DNA of 64,000 nucleotides from Mermis nigrescens (lineage: Eukaryota; Nematoda; Enoplea; Mermithida; Mermithidae): the NCBI GenBank assembly GCA_036768485.1, contig JAVLUZ010000340.1:1072701-1136700 (forward strand). The letters run 5' to 3'. The translations under genes and the position numbers were made by a program. The notes below the pieces were generated by a model, which saw only the letters and a program-made list of their open reading frames with translations, did no database searches and was not told where the DNA came from. Shown here piece after piece: positions 48,644 to 60,000 of the stretch. Position 1 is the stretch's first letter; each line of letters starts with the position of its first letter.

Positions 48644-49414
48644 AAACCCCCCATCAGTCAATTATTAGTTCGGCTGGAGTGGCGATTGCCTCTTTTATTT
48701 CCTGGCGTGTTGACCTCGACTGTATCAGCGCCATCGTCTGTCAAATTGTTTGGTGTATATAAAATTAGCAAAATGACTGCCTAGGGGTGCAATACATCGC
48801 AGGCAGTTAGGGAATTGGAATTGGCCGGCCTTGACTTTGCATCTTGCCGGATTCTTTTGGGTAAAACTTTATTATCATTTTGATCAAAATTCAACAATTC
48901 TCTTTCAAACCAAAAATCTATAAAAATTATTACGTAATTTTTATAGTGGATGACAGCTCGGAATAGAGCTCTTAGTTGTTGTATTTATTATTCAGAGTGC
49001 TACTGGTACCAAAATTCGTAAGGTAGTTTAAACCCCCATCAGTCAACTATTAGTTCGGCTGGAGTGGCGATTGCCTCTTTTATTTCCTGGCGTGTTGACC
49101 TCGACTGTATCAGCGCCATCGTCTGTCAAATTGTTTGGTGTATATAAAATTAGCAAAATGACTGCCTAGGGGTGCAATACATCGCAGGCAGTTAGGGAAC
49201 TGGAATTGGCCGGCCTTGACTTTGCATCTTGCCGGATTCTTTTTGGGTAAAACTTTATTATCATTTTGATCAAAATTCAACGATTCTCTTTCAAACCAAA
49301 AATCTATAAAAATTATTACGTAATTTTTATAGTGGATGACAGCCCGGAATAGAGCTCTTAGTTGTTGTATTTATTATTCAGAGTGCTACTGGTACCAAAA
49401 TTCGTAAGTAGTTT
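48644..49414 (+). repeat. Tandem 386 bp direct repeat, candidate duplicated 5' LTR
   Basis: 48644-49029 and 49030-49414 are almost identical (a few substitutions and single-base indels). Each has TATATAAAA (48756-48764 in the first), aggggtgcaatac downstream, and ends ggtaccaaaattcgtaag. Position just upstream of gag, the TATA box and the size fit a Ty3/gypsy LTR, but no third copy was found after pol, so LTR identity is an inference. LTR-LTR tandems can arise by recombination between element ends. Confidence 0.45.
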
Positions 49415-49428
49415 CACCATAGGTAATT

Positions 49429-49440
49429 TGGTGCGAAACC
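49429..49440 (+). promoter_or_regulatory. Possible tRNA primer-binding site
   Basis: TGGTGCGAAACC starts with TGG, the complement of a tRNA CCA end, and lies 15 bp after the second 386 bp repeat. Spacing is wider than usual and the primer tRNA is not identified. Confidence 0.3.
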
Positions 49441-50355
49441 TTTTCATTCTTTTTGCGCTTTTTGCGAAAATTATTCTTTTGGTCTAAAAGCGGTCCAAGG
49501 ACCTAGAGCAAATACCAGGGTTATCTAATTACTCCTGTGTTAGGGTCTTTGGTCGGATTCTCCTCCCCGATATCTCCATAAGTACCGGACAAGCTGCGTC
49601 CATGGAGATTTTAGGCAATAGGTATTTGCGGTCATAGAGGAAGAATGGAGTCAGATTGCCGAAGCTCCCTGACCAGCGCTAATTGTAGCATAGGTACTAA
49701 GGTAAGCCCTGAAGGTACTTATTGTGGGTTGTTGCTTTCGTAGTTGTGTGTGTGTAGGGTGTCTTCCACGGCGGCATGCTGTCGGTTTAGGTATCCATGC
49801 ATACTGCAAGTACTTAATCAGCAAGCACCTTTGCGCATGCTAAGATACTCCGTTAACTAGAAAGCTGCAAAGCCCACTAAGTTATGTACACTGGAGTTTC
49901 CCCCTTGAGGTTGCTCGCGTACAACCGATCTGGTGTCTGTCATCATTTAAATTAATCATAAATATTTTTCTACCCAAAAATATTTATTTTTGCATTCTAA
50001 AAATGTGTATCGTTTTGCCCATATACTTTTATCATATTGTCCGCGCCACAGCAGTGCACAGATAAGTTAAGCATTTGTGGCAAAGATTTTGTGTATTTGT
50101 GGTAAAGTCGCTGGCATTTTTATTTTTACCTAACTGACTCAGCGATATATTCTCGCCACTCGCCACGCACATAAATCTTCTTTCGCCTCTCTTTTGTACT
50201 TTTTGCTATTTTGGCACAGAGAGTTGCATTTTGGAAAACCCTATTCCTAGAGGGGTCCAATTCGAAAAAATTTTTTCGGATTTTAAGAATAGCCGATGTT
50301 TGGAGAAAAACTTTCTTTTACCTAACATTCATATTTCAAATGTTCCATTTTTAAA
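49441..50355 (+). other. Leader between LTR-like repeats and gag
   Basis: About 0.9 kb without a sustained open frame. It reads as untranslated leader of the retrotransposon, although it is long for that role. No other repeat recognised. Confidence 0.4.
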
Positions 50356-52680
50356 ATGGGTGGTAAGAAAATTCTTCGCACTCCTCCAGTTAAAAAGGTG
50401 CCGCCACAATCTTGTTCTGCGCGCCAATTGCAAAATGATCAAACTAGTTCTTCGGCAAATGATAATAATGCACTACCCCCTTCGGTGAATAATAACTCTA
50501 TTATTCCTTCCAATAATGAATTGACTACCGGCAGTGTTCATTCAGGAACTGGTAATTCTTCCGATACTCAAGGTGAAATAAATTCTGACAGCAACAATCA
50601 TTTATAATGATCCTACTTGTGCCGAATAATGACACTAACCAACCCAAAGATGAAGCCGTTTTACCTGGTCGAACTTTTGATATGGAAAGTAAAGCATTTG
50701 AAAAGCAAAATGAGGACGAAATTCGCCCTAATTCGACAAATTCTGATCGAATGTTTTTGACTATTCTTGAAAGTATCCAAAAAATGAATTTTCAGCATGT
50801 GCGAGAAATGTGCCAAATGCGTGACGAAATTAATGACCTAAGGCTTACGGATACGTTTTCTGGTCGCCCGGAGGGTAATCAGCCTTCGCGATTGCATAAT
50901 GACAAAAAGGTTATTAATTACATACCTATAGAGTTACCAAAACGATGTGTCAAACCGCCAGTAAATAATGAAACCGAGTTTGATAATTCATCACCCGTCA
51001 TTCGGCCTCCTATAATTAATCCTAAGCCTAAGGTTATAAGGTTATTCTCGCGTCCAAAAGGACACCTGTGCCTATTATACCCATGAGTGAGCGCCCAGCT
51101 GTTGATTTTATGTCTTCGCGTATTAGCGAGCAGCACACGCAAAACCCTATTTTTGCAGATAATTTTTCTAATTCTGCGCATCCTTGCACAAGCTGTTAAA
51201 TCAGCAAATTGTTGAAAACGCGCCTAACCCTTCACAATTTTAGCAGCGGCCTTTAAATCAGCTAGCGCCTGAGTTCGTGCCTAATGCTGTAAATAATAGC
51301 CGCCTTTGCACTATTTTCCTCCTAAAGCGGAAAGTGCGCCCCTGCAGCATGTGTCACATCAGAGGAGCAATAATTTTTCTGTGCAAGGTAATTTAGCAAA
51401 TCCTAACGACGAATCCATGCCTATAAGGGACAATATAGTCGCGCCGCCAAACAGTCAGCATTGCGTCACATTTTCAGATGAGGACACAAGCAATTCGCAG
51501 CCTGAATATTCAGCGTCGCTTGCGTCGTAATCGTAGTTTGCATCGCTCTCGTTATGACCATATGTGGGCAGCAAGAAATTTCTGGGGGGGGTGCAAGATT
51601 TTTGAAGGTAAAAAAATGGCCTTAAAAATGGTGGTATGGTGATAAAAACACCATTTTCCGACGTTTCTCATCAAGCACTATCCATTGGCATCAAAAAATC
51701 GCGAAAAAAACGAAAAAAATTTTCAAAAATTGAATTCTGGGGGGGTATTTTGATTTCTGGGGGGGGTATTTTGGTTTCTGGGGGCATACCTCTCCAACCC
51801 CCCACGCCCAGGTGTGATTATGACTCAGATTCATCATCATCCTCGCACGATAAATCATCTGTTGCTGAAGCCATCAATCGCGGTCCATTCATACAACAAA
51901 TGCATATTGCAGTAGCTGCTAGGAAATCTTTTTGAGGTGAAAAAACCGATATTCGAAAATTTTTCAATGAATTTGAAAGACTGGCAAGAATTTACAAAAT
52001 TGATAAAAAAGATAGAGCTGAATTCGTTTCATCATTTTTTGACGACTATGCCCTAAATTTGTATGAAGTGTTGCCTCAAGAAGTGCATAGTTCTTATACT
52101 AAGACTAAGCACGCTATGATCGCAGAATTTCGCCCACTCAATCACAATATGTTATATGATCACTGTCTTGCCCGTAAGCAACAGCCTAATGAGTCTGTCC
52201 AAGCTTACTATCTTTCGCTTCACTGAGAATTAAGGCGCGCTAGACCTCGCATCACAACCGACTCTGAGCAATTTAATGAAATGCTTTGACATCAATTAAA
52301 GCGCGGTATGCTACCCAAAATCTCAACTGCAGCTTATCAATGCGCGCCTGGAGCCGATCTGCATGAGTTTTTGCATAATGCTAAATGCGCTGAGTATGCA
52401 AATCACCAACTTGCAGCAAAAAATGCGCCAACACCTTACGTTTTGACCATTGCTAATCCTGCTGGAGGCGCGTTTCCTAAAGAATCTGTATGTTTCACGA
52501 ATAACCTTGATTCTGATCGCACAATGAAACGTTTACTCGTTCAAAACGCCCCAAAAATGAGCAATCTTTGTTGTGTAAATATTGCAGTTTCTGTAAGTGC
52601 ACTGGTCACGTTGAAGAAGAATGTTTCAAAAAGCTAAAGCAGCGCAAATTAGACGAAAGTGCACAGCTAGCAAAATTTGA
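50356..52680 (+). pseudogene. gag: gag region with CCHC zinc knuckle
   Basis: Encodes, in pieces and several frames, the structural protein of the retrotransposon. The likely start is the ATG at 50356 (MGGKKILRTP), followed by an Asn/Ser-rich N-terminus. A capsid-like segment after 51825 contains FNEFERLARIYKID and RKQQPNESVQAYY. A nucleocapsid knuckle, CSFCKCTGHVEEEC (CX2CX4HX4C), lies at 52583-52624. In-frame TGA stops lie at 51933, 52224 and 52287 where arginine would be plausible. A 259 bp W repeat interrupts it at 51559. It cannot be translated intact. Confidence 0.8.
51559..51817 (-). mobile_element. W repeat inserted in gag, 7 bp target-site duplication
   Basis: Complete minus-orientation W copy (catatgtgggcagc ... 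cgcccaggtgtg) flanked by TTATGAC at 51552-51558 and 51818-51824. The coding frame on either side is in register once one copy of the duplication is discounted. This fixes the W element's boundaries and shows that W moved after the retrotransposon had inserted. Confidence 0.85.
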
Positions 52681-53304
52681 TCCAGCCGCTCATCAGCGTA
52701 GTCAGTCAGCGTTCTTGGAATAATTGCAATTGCTCATCGTCGCGCCCAAATTATAATAATTGGCCACAATCTAAGCCTAGATATCGCGATCAAAGTCAAA
52801 ATCGCCAACCTATGTCCCAAAATTCTGATGCACGTTTTGATTCAAGATGCTCGCGCCCACTTTTTAGGAAAAAATATAACAACTATGCACCGAATTATCA
52901 TCAAAATTATCAAAATCAACCTTACAATAATTGCGTTCAATCTTATGACCATCGTCAAGATAATCCTTATGTGATTTATCCGCCAGAACAACGTAACACC
53001 TAATATAATTCTAATTATCGTTCTGCTGCCGTGAAATTATCCCCCTAACATCACCATATGTAGTGGATTACCAGCCCGCCAGAGAGTATCCCCCTCCCCC
53101 AACTGCCCTTTTTGCCTAAGAAAGATGTAAACACAGTTACCTCTAATTCAACTGAATCAAATAAGCGTGATGAAAATTTTGAATCTCAAGCATTTTTGGA
53201 AGAATATGAAAGATTGCAATGAAGATTAGCAGTCTATGAAAAAATGGCGTCATCCCCCGCTCTAAATCAGGATTTTGGAATTCCGAAAGCTAGTCATGCA
53301 GGTA

Positions 53305-53640
53305 CAAATTTACCCACCATTTTGGCGGGAAATTCATGGTGTAAAAATCCCGGCACTAATTGATACAGGCTCGCAAGTCACAATGATGACTAGGCAGCAT
53401 TTTTAAGAATTGGTTTCAGGTTACCTCCGGAACAAACGTCTAATGTAGTGCACGGTGTAGGTGGCATGACAGCAGTCGTTCGTTTTAACTTTAATATGAC
53501 TATAACTATCGCCGATCATTCCATCTCCACTTTAGTTTCTATCATCGATAAATTGCCAGAAGACATGCTTCTCGGTTTTGATTTTTGCCGTTCCGCATTA
53601 CTCTGGGTAAACCCATTGAAGACTGCGCGTTCATAAATGG
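53305..53640 (+). pseudogene. Aspartic protease domain of the gypsy element
   Basis: The retroviral-type protease that would process the polyprotein. The active-site motif ALIDTGSQVT lies at 53353-53382 (DTGS at 53362-53373), and the second conserved block LLGFDFCR lies near 53570-53592. A TAA at 53404 and a frame change interrupt it. The domain is of normal size (~100 residues between motifs and ends). Confidence 0.8.
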
Positions 53641-54208
53641 TATAAAATTAAATCTCTTATCACCGAGCAAAAAATTGCATTTTCGTACCAATCCAAATGC
53701 TCAAATCGCATATCCTATCTGCGTGCATGTTTCAATTTCAGAGCCGATCACAATTTTGCCACGTCACAAATTAATAACACCAGCTTATATTAGTCACGGT
53801 TCCTACGATGCTGATATCGCACTTTTTGAGTCCAATCCAGATTTCATGTACAAAAGTTCACTTTTTGTCGCCCCTGAAATCGTCGACACTTCACTTTCTA
53901 TTTTCCCCCTGCAACTTTGTAACATCTCTAAATCATCTATCCAAGATGACACTGGAGAACTAATTGGATCGCTAATGCCTGATGTTGATGTAGTGTCCCA
54001 TATCGCAGTTTCTGACGATAGGTCACCCGAGCTCTTTTCCTGGATAAATAAGGCTTTGCAAGGCTGCATCGTTAATTCTAAGGAACAGCAGCAAATTCGT
54101 GATCTGTGTCAAAAATATGATTTGATATTTGCGTTAAAAGGCAAACCACTTGGTCGTATCCGCTTGTTAAGCATCATATCGACACAGGGGATAATCCCCC
54201 TGTTGTAG
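53585..54208 (+). pseudogene. Protease-RT linker, longest open stretch of the element
   Basis: A 207-codon open frame overlaps the protease end in another frame and runs to the start of reverse transcriptase. It includes LCQKYDLIFALKGKPLG, the usual lead-in to the RT fingers in gypsy elements, after which the frame shifts near 54160. Between them lies a region with ITILPRHKLITPAYI typical of the connection domain. The 207-codon length is an accident of where stops fell. Confidence 0.65.
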
Positions 54209-54800
54209 GCAAAACCTATTGCATTGAACACGCGCATAGACAAGTCATGCAAAAAGTAATCAAGGAAATGATTGCGGAAAACGTCATAAGACCAACGACT
54301 ATCCCCTGGGCCAGCCCTTCGTTTTTAATGAGGAAAAAGGATGATTCCCTCTGCCCAGTTGTGGATTATTGCCGACTAAACAATGTGACAAAACCCAAAT
54401 TCACCCCTTCCACAAATTGATGACTATTTTGATGCACTTGGGTCTGCAGCCTACTTTAGTACGCTTAGACTTAAAATCTGAGTATTGGCTGATCCCCCTA
54501 GACGAAAAATCTCGTGAAAAATCTGCTTTTATCTGCTCAGTAGGTCACTACGAATTTGAAGTGTTGCCTTTTGCTTTAAAAAATGCCCCTACAGATTTCC
54601 AACATCTTATGGAGCTTGTTCTCGCTGGTTTAAACTGGAAAACATGCCTCGTATATATTGACGATATCATTGTGTTTTAGCACACGTTTTCCGAACATCT
54701 TACTGATCTAGAAAACGTTTTTTGCTGCATTACAAAACGCAAATTTAAGGGTTAAACCAGAGAAGTGCCATTTAGCGCATGCGGAAGTCCAATTCTTGGG
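54160..54800 (+). pseudogene. pol: Reverse transcriptase domain (YIDD)
   Basis: RNA-dependent DNA polymerase of the element. Visible blocks in order: HHIDTGDNPP, VIRPTTIPWASPSFL, VVDYCRLNNVT, LRLDLKSEYW or its neighbour frame, VLPFALKNAPTDFQ, then YIDDIIVF with the catalytic aspartates at 54654-54665, and FLGH near 54795. Frame changes occur near 54165 and 54410, and a TAG follows at 54678. The block order is diagnostic for Ty3/gypsy. Confidence 0.9.
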
Positions 54801-54859
54801 CCATCACTTAGGTCCGCTATTTCCGTTTGTTAAGGAAAACATACTGAATTTATTTGGAA

Positions 54860-55500
54860 AGAGGAACATCAAAAAAGCTTTTCAATCGCTAAAAGGTGCT
54901 TTTACATCACCCCCGATTTTGCAGTTGCCCAAGTTCGATAATGACCATCAATCCATACACAACCGACGCAAGCAATTACGCGTTAGGTGCGATTCTTACA
55001 CAGAAACATCGGCCGTCTAAAAGTTGCTTTATCCTTGGTTATGCTAGCCATATTTTAAACTTGGCCAAATGCAACTATGCCACTTCTGGGAAGGAGGCTT
55101 TAGCAGATGTATGGGCAATTAAGCACTACTGACACTATCTCTATGGCAAAAAATCATCATGGAAACAGATCATCAAGCGCTTACGTGGCTCGTAAATGTA
55201 AAAGATCCCTTGAGTCGTCTAAGACGATGGGGTCTCAAATTACAGGAATACGAGTATGAGGTTGTTTATGTACCAGGCGCATATAATTGCGCCGCGGATT
55301 TATTATTGCGTCATCCTAAGTACAATCACAATGAACAATGTTATAAACTGGAACACAAACTTGTTGCTAATGTTGCAAACCTCGAATCTGAAGCATCTGA
55401 GTCTGACGATGAAAACAAACCTCCTGATATAAGACAACCAATGATCGCGCCAAAACCACAAACTGCAGAAAAAGATCATCCGCCAATTTTTTACAATTAA
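54860..55500 (+). pseudogene. pol: RNase H and tether domain
   Basis: RNase H degrades the RNA of the RNA-DNA hybrid. Visible: LKGAFTSPPILQLPKF, TDASNYALGAILTQ (first catalytic Asp at 54965-54967), GKEALADVWAIKHY, then after a TGA at 55130 the segment ETDHQALTWLV and LKLQEYEYEVVYVPG with NCAADLL. The TGA replaces the arginine of the common family phrase FRHYLYG. A frame change occurs near 54950. An acidic linker follows to 55500. Confidence 0.85.
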
Positions 55501-56790
55501 ATCACGCTTTCTGAAGCCGAAAAAGCAGAAATTTTGTCGCCCTGCGAAGTATTCGCTGAACAACGCCAAGATGACGAGTTAAGCAAAATTTGCAAATCAC
55601 TCAACAACTTAACAACACAAAAATATTGCGACGAATTTTTCTTGCTAAATAAGATCTTATATTGAAGATTCCAGCCAAAGCGCGCAGCTAATATAATTCA
55701 TCAGCTTGTAATTCCCAAGTCTCTGTGTCGCCTCATCTTAACCAAATTTCACAATTCTATCATTGGAGCCCATTTTTCCACACGAAAAATTTTACCTGCC
55801 ATTCAGCTCCGCTACTGGTAGGCCTAGAATGGAGAATGATGTGCTTGCATGGTGTAAGAACTGTGAGGTGTGTTTGCAGCGTAAGGTAGCAAATAATCCC
55901 ACCGCCATACCTATGCAACCCATCGAAGTCTCAGCACCTTTGAGTTCATTGCGTGTGATTGTCTACATATGCCAAACTTGACGTCCGGAAACGATCAAAT
56001 CGTTGTCTTCATGGAATATTTTACTAAGTATGTTGAAGCGTTTGCAGTGTCTGATATCAAAGCAGTCACTATCGCAAACCTATCACTGCGCAAATCATCC
56101 CAAGACATAAAGTTCCGAAACAATTTTTGATGGATCAAGGTTCAAACTTTACATCAGCCCTAGTTTCGGAAATTTGCAGATTGCTAAACGTTCAAAAAGT
56201 TTTCACCACGCCATACCACCCCTCAGTGTGATGGATTAGCTGAACGATACAACCGAACACTTATCGATGGACTTTCTAAGCTAAGCGCGAAAAATCAATA
56301 CAATTGGGAGCAACTTTTGCCTTTCGCATTATTTGCATATCGCGCAACGCCACAATCATCTACAAATATCTCACCTTCAGATGCTCTACACTCATGAGCC
56401 TTCGTTTGCTCTCGATATTCAATTATTGAACGATCTCATGTTAAATCCCAATCTTCCCAATATTGCTGAAAAATATGTCGCTGATTTAAAAATCACTCTT
56501 CTTAATTTACATGATATTGCTAGCAAAAATCTTGCTAAAGCTCGTAATCATCAAAAGAAGCAGTATGATCAAAATGCGCATGAGAGAAATTTTACAGTTG
56601 CTGATATTGTCTATCTTAACAATAAAGCAGTCATTCAGCCTGAAATTGGAAAACTCTCGCCCAAGCAAAATAGGCCCTTATCGCATTGTTGCATTACCTA
56701 CACCCAAAACTGTGCGAATCATTTATCTGCATAATCCACTTATCGAACATTTAGTGGACCGCAATCGCCTCTTACCTGCCCCTAAGTTGC
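55501..56790 (+). pseudogene. pol: Integrase: HHCC, D,D35E core, GPY/F module
   Basis: Would insert the cDNA into the genome. Zinc-binding HHCC: FHNSIIGAH near 55750-55775 and CKNCEVC at 55853-55873. Catalytic residues: Asp at 55957-55959 (DCLHMPN), Asp at 56133-56135 (MDQGSNF) and Glu at 56242-56244 (LAERYNRTL), the last two 35 residues apart. The C-terminal GPY/F module, KIGPYRIVALPTP, lies at 56667-56705. At least five frame changes or stops break it. Confidence 0.88.
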
Positions 56791-57077
56791 CCTATTCCGA
56801 TCTCATCGCTGAAAAGTACGCATATGTACCAGGTGATTGTGTTTTAGTTAAGCTTTCGCATCGACCTGTATGTCCGGCAGTAGTAATAAGTTTAGCAGAA
56901 TTAGCGGCCGAAAGGAATTTAAGAGAGTGTGCTCCAGTTTGTTTATTAATTGGATCTAAATTGGCACATGCCGTACCGTTAACTAATGTTAGGGATCTTG
57001 TATTAATTGCCACTTCAGAAAGGAACTACACTGGCGCCAGTGTGCACTTCAGAAAAACGGTCACTGCAGTTCAGTGA
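56791..57077 (+). pseudogene. Integrase C-terminal extension with a PWWP-like motif
   Basis: After GPY/F the frame stays open and contains GDCVLVKLSHRPVCPAVV at 56832-56885. This aligns without gaps to the opening strand-turn-strand of PWWP domains (G-D-x-V-x-x-K, P-x-x-P-A-x-V), which read histone methyl marks and bind DNA. The residues of the PWWP core itself are P-V-C-P here. The rest (about 50 residues) is not recognisable. The original C-terminus is lost where foldback J begins at 56992. This is a resemblance seen by eye. Confidence 0.35.
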
Positions 57078-60000
57078 TATTTTGTTTACCATTCAGTAAA
57101 AAAATAGCTGAACAGGAGTGACCATTTTTCTGAAGTTCAAAAAAGAGGTCACGGAACTGCAGTGACCGTTTTTCTGAACTTCAAAAAAAGGTCACGGAAC
57201 TGCAGTGACCGTTTTTCTGAACTTCAAAAAAAGGTCACGGAACTGCAGTGACCGTTTTTCTGAACTTCAAAAAAAGGTCACGGAACTGCAGTGACCGTTT
57301 TTCTGAATTTCAACAAGAAGGTCACGGAACTGCAGTGACCGTTTTTCTGAATTTCAACAAAAAGGTCATGGAACTTCAGTGACCATTTTCCTGAATTTCA
57401 GAAACCGGGTCACAGAACTGCAGTGACCAACATGGGCAGCAACAAAATCCTGGGAGGTCCGCTGAGGCAAAATCGCAAAAATTTAATTCTGGGGGGTCCC
57501 CCAGATTTTTGGGGGAGGGGTTCCAGACTCCTCATGCCCATGTGTGGCAGTGACTGTTTTCCTGAATTTCAGAAAAGTTGATGAAGTGCAATAAGTTATG
57601 TTATGAGCACACATTGGCGCAGGGAGTTTGGGGGTTTGTCTCTCCGGGAAGTTAAAATACCCAAAGATTATGTGTTGACCCGACCCCTAGGTTTTCCAAA
57701 AAGTGTTGGACAGTATTTTTACCGTAACTGCTGTTTCTGAATAATGAATGCCTACCTTGCATACAGAAATTCGAATTAGGTAATAAGTTTTAGCACAGGT
57801 AATTTAATTACATACATGTGGCCGCATGAAGCTACATAAATAAATAGATATATATTTGTACAAATGCATAGGTGGGTACATTTTCGATTCCGATAGCTGC
57901 AATCCGCCCATTTTAGGCTTTAAGCAGAGGCTGATTTTGATATTAGTCGGACGAGACCACTCATGGGCGAGAGTGGTCTGCATTCGCCGAGAATTCGATG
58001 GACTACCAAAAATCGATTGATCCTCATATATTTGAATTTTTGGCGCTATGTTTCAGCGAGTTTGCCCCATCGGACCCCCAGAATTTGGTCGCTGCTTAAA
58101 ATCCGATTTAATTGAACAGACTACAGCGAGCGAATAAGTATCTGATAACACTGTCGAAAATGTGACATTTTTGAGTCAAAAAATTGTCTTCAACGTTTAA
58201 AAGGCACACTTTGTATGATTTTTTGAAAAATCGACGACCGTGGGAATCACAGCTAATTTGATGGGGTCTGTAGCCATTCTGGACCCGAATTCCCCAAAAA
58301 CACCTCTCAATCATACTGCGCAATTTGAGGGCCAAAATGGCGTCAAAAACAGTTGATAAATGCTAAAATAGCTTACAACTGGTCACTGGATAATTTCAAG
58401 CATTTGAGGGAAATGTTTAATTTACTTCCGTTTGTATTCTTCGTTTCTCATTCCGCAATCCTATTGTTCCGTTAGTAGCAGCCGGTAGATCTCAGCTTAA
58501 TGCCCCTTGTGCATGTCTGATCTCACTTGAATTTAATATTTGCCGCCTTTCCGTCTGGAAAAACCAATTTAATTAAAAAGTATTCATGTTGGTATATACT
58601 TCTTTCTCTATTCTAGAGTGTTCGGTAATGATTATTGTAATGTTCTTTTGTAATTATATCCAAAAAATATTTTCATTGGAAAATCCCAACGTAATACAAG
58701 TATGTATGTACATGTACATATCTATATTACATCGTGCTGCGATGCAACCTAGGACGGCTTGGATAACACCTCAGTCTAGGGAGTTGTGACACGATGATAT
58801 TTTTATTTGGGCAAAACTTACTTGACTGATCAAACTATATTTATGTGTTTGGTGCGCAAAGAAGACAAAAGATCCGCATCTGGCGAATTCGGTTCGAGAA
58901 ATTTGAGATGACCAGACCTACAGTACACCCGTAATTAAGGCCCGCATTGCAATCAATAGCAATCAAAAACGGCCTACTTTCTTATTTTCGGCTATTCAAT
59001 GCTTCTTTACTGTGGGACGTACACCTACATAAAACGTCTAATAAAACGTACATATATAGAAAGAACCAGCATAATGGACTCGTGCCTAGCGTAAGTCAAA
59101 TTAATATGACAATTGCGTCGTCAGGCCAGAATATGTTTGTCTGTTTATACAGGACTGCTATACATACAGTAGGTAAACAGGTAGATTACTCCATAGCTGA
59201 TTTGTACGACGTCGATGAGAAGAGTGCACGCAGAGTTCTGCACGTAGCTGTGAACGATAAATACATTTTGGGCATTAGAAATTGATCATTTGCAATGAAT
59301 TACACGAATCAGATTGTGTTTCGGAGTCGTTTGAGGGCGGGAAATATTAAATTCAATTGAGATCAGACATGCACAAGGGGCATTAAGCTGAGATCTACGA
59401 GCTGGTCTATCAGAACGGAACAATAGGATTGCAGAATGAGAAACGAAGAATAAAAACGGAAGTAAATTAAACATTTCCCTCAAATGCTCGAAATTATTCA
59501 GTAACCAGTTGTAAGCTATTTTAGCATTTATACTGTTTTTGACGCCATTTTGGCCCTCAAATTGTGCAGTATGATCGAGACGTGTTTTTGGGGAATCCGG
59601 CTCCAGAATGGCTACAGAACCCATCAGATTAGCTGTGATTCCTACGGTCGTCGATTTTTCAAAAAATCATAAAAAGTTTGCCTTTCAAACGTTGAAGATA
59701 ATTTTTTGACTCAAAAATGTCAAATTTTGTACAGTGTTATCAGGTACTTATTTGCTCGCTGTAGTCTGTTCGATTAAATCGAATTTTAAGCAGTGACCAA
59801 ATTCTGGGCTCCGATGGAGCAAACTTGCATAAAGATAGACAAAAACATCGAATTCTCGGTGAATCAATCGATCTCATAGGAAATAAACCTTCGAATTCTC
59901 AGCGAATCCAGACCTCTCTCGCCCATGAGTGGTCTCGTTTGACTAATATCAAAATGAGCCTCTGCTTAAAGCCTAAAATGGGCGGATTGCAGCTATCGGA

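Larger units (their letters stand above)
48644..57077 (+). mobile_element. Degenerate Ty3/gypsy (Metaviridae) retrotransposon
   Basis: In order on the plus strand: LTR-like tandem, leader, gag (CCHC), protease, reverse transcriptase, RNase H, integrase with GPY/F. The order PR-RT-RH-IN marks Ty3/gypsy rather than copia. Many frameshifts and stops interrupt all domains, a W repeat is inserted in gag, and foldback J begins at 56992. No 3' LTR is visible. The element cannot be autonomous as it stands. Lineage within the family is not assigned. Confidence 0.9.
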
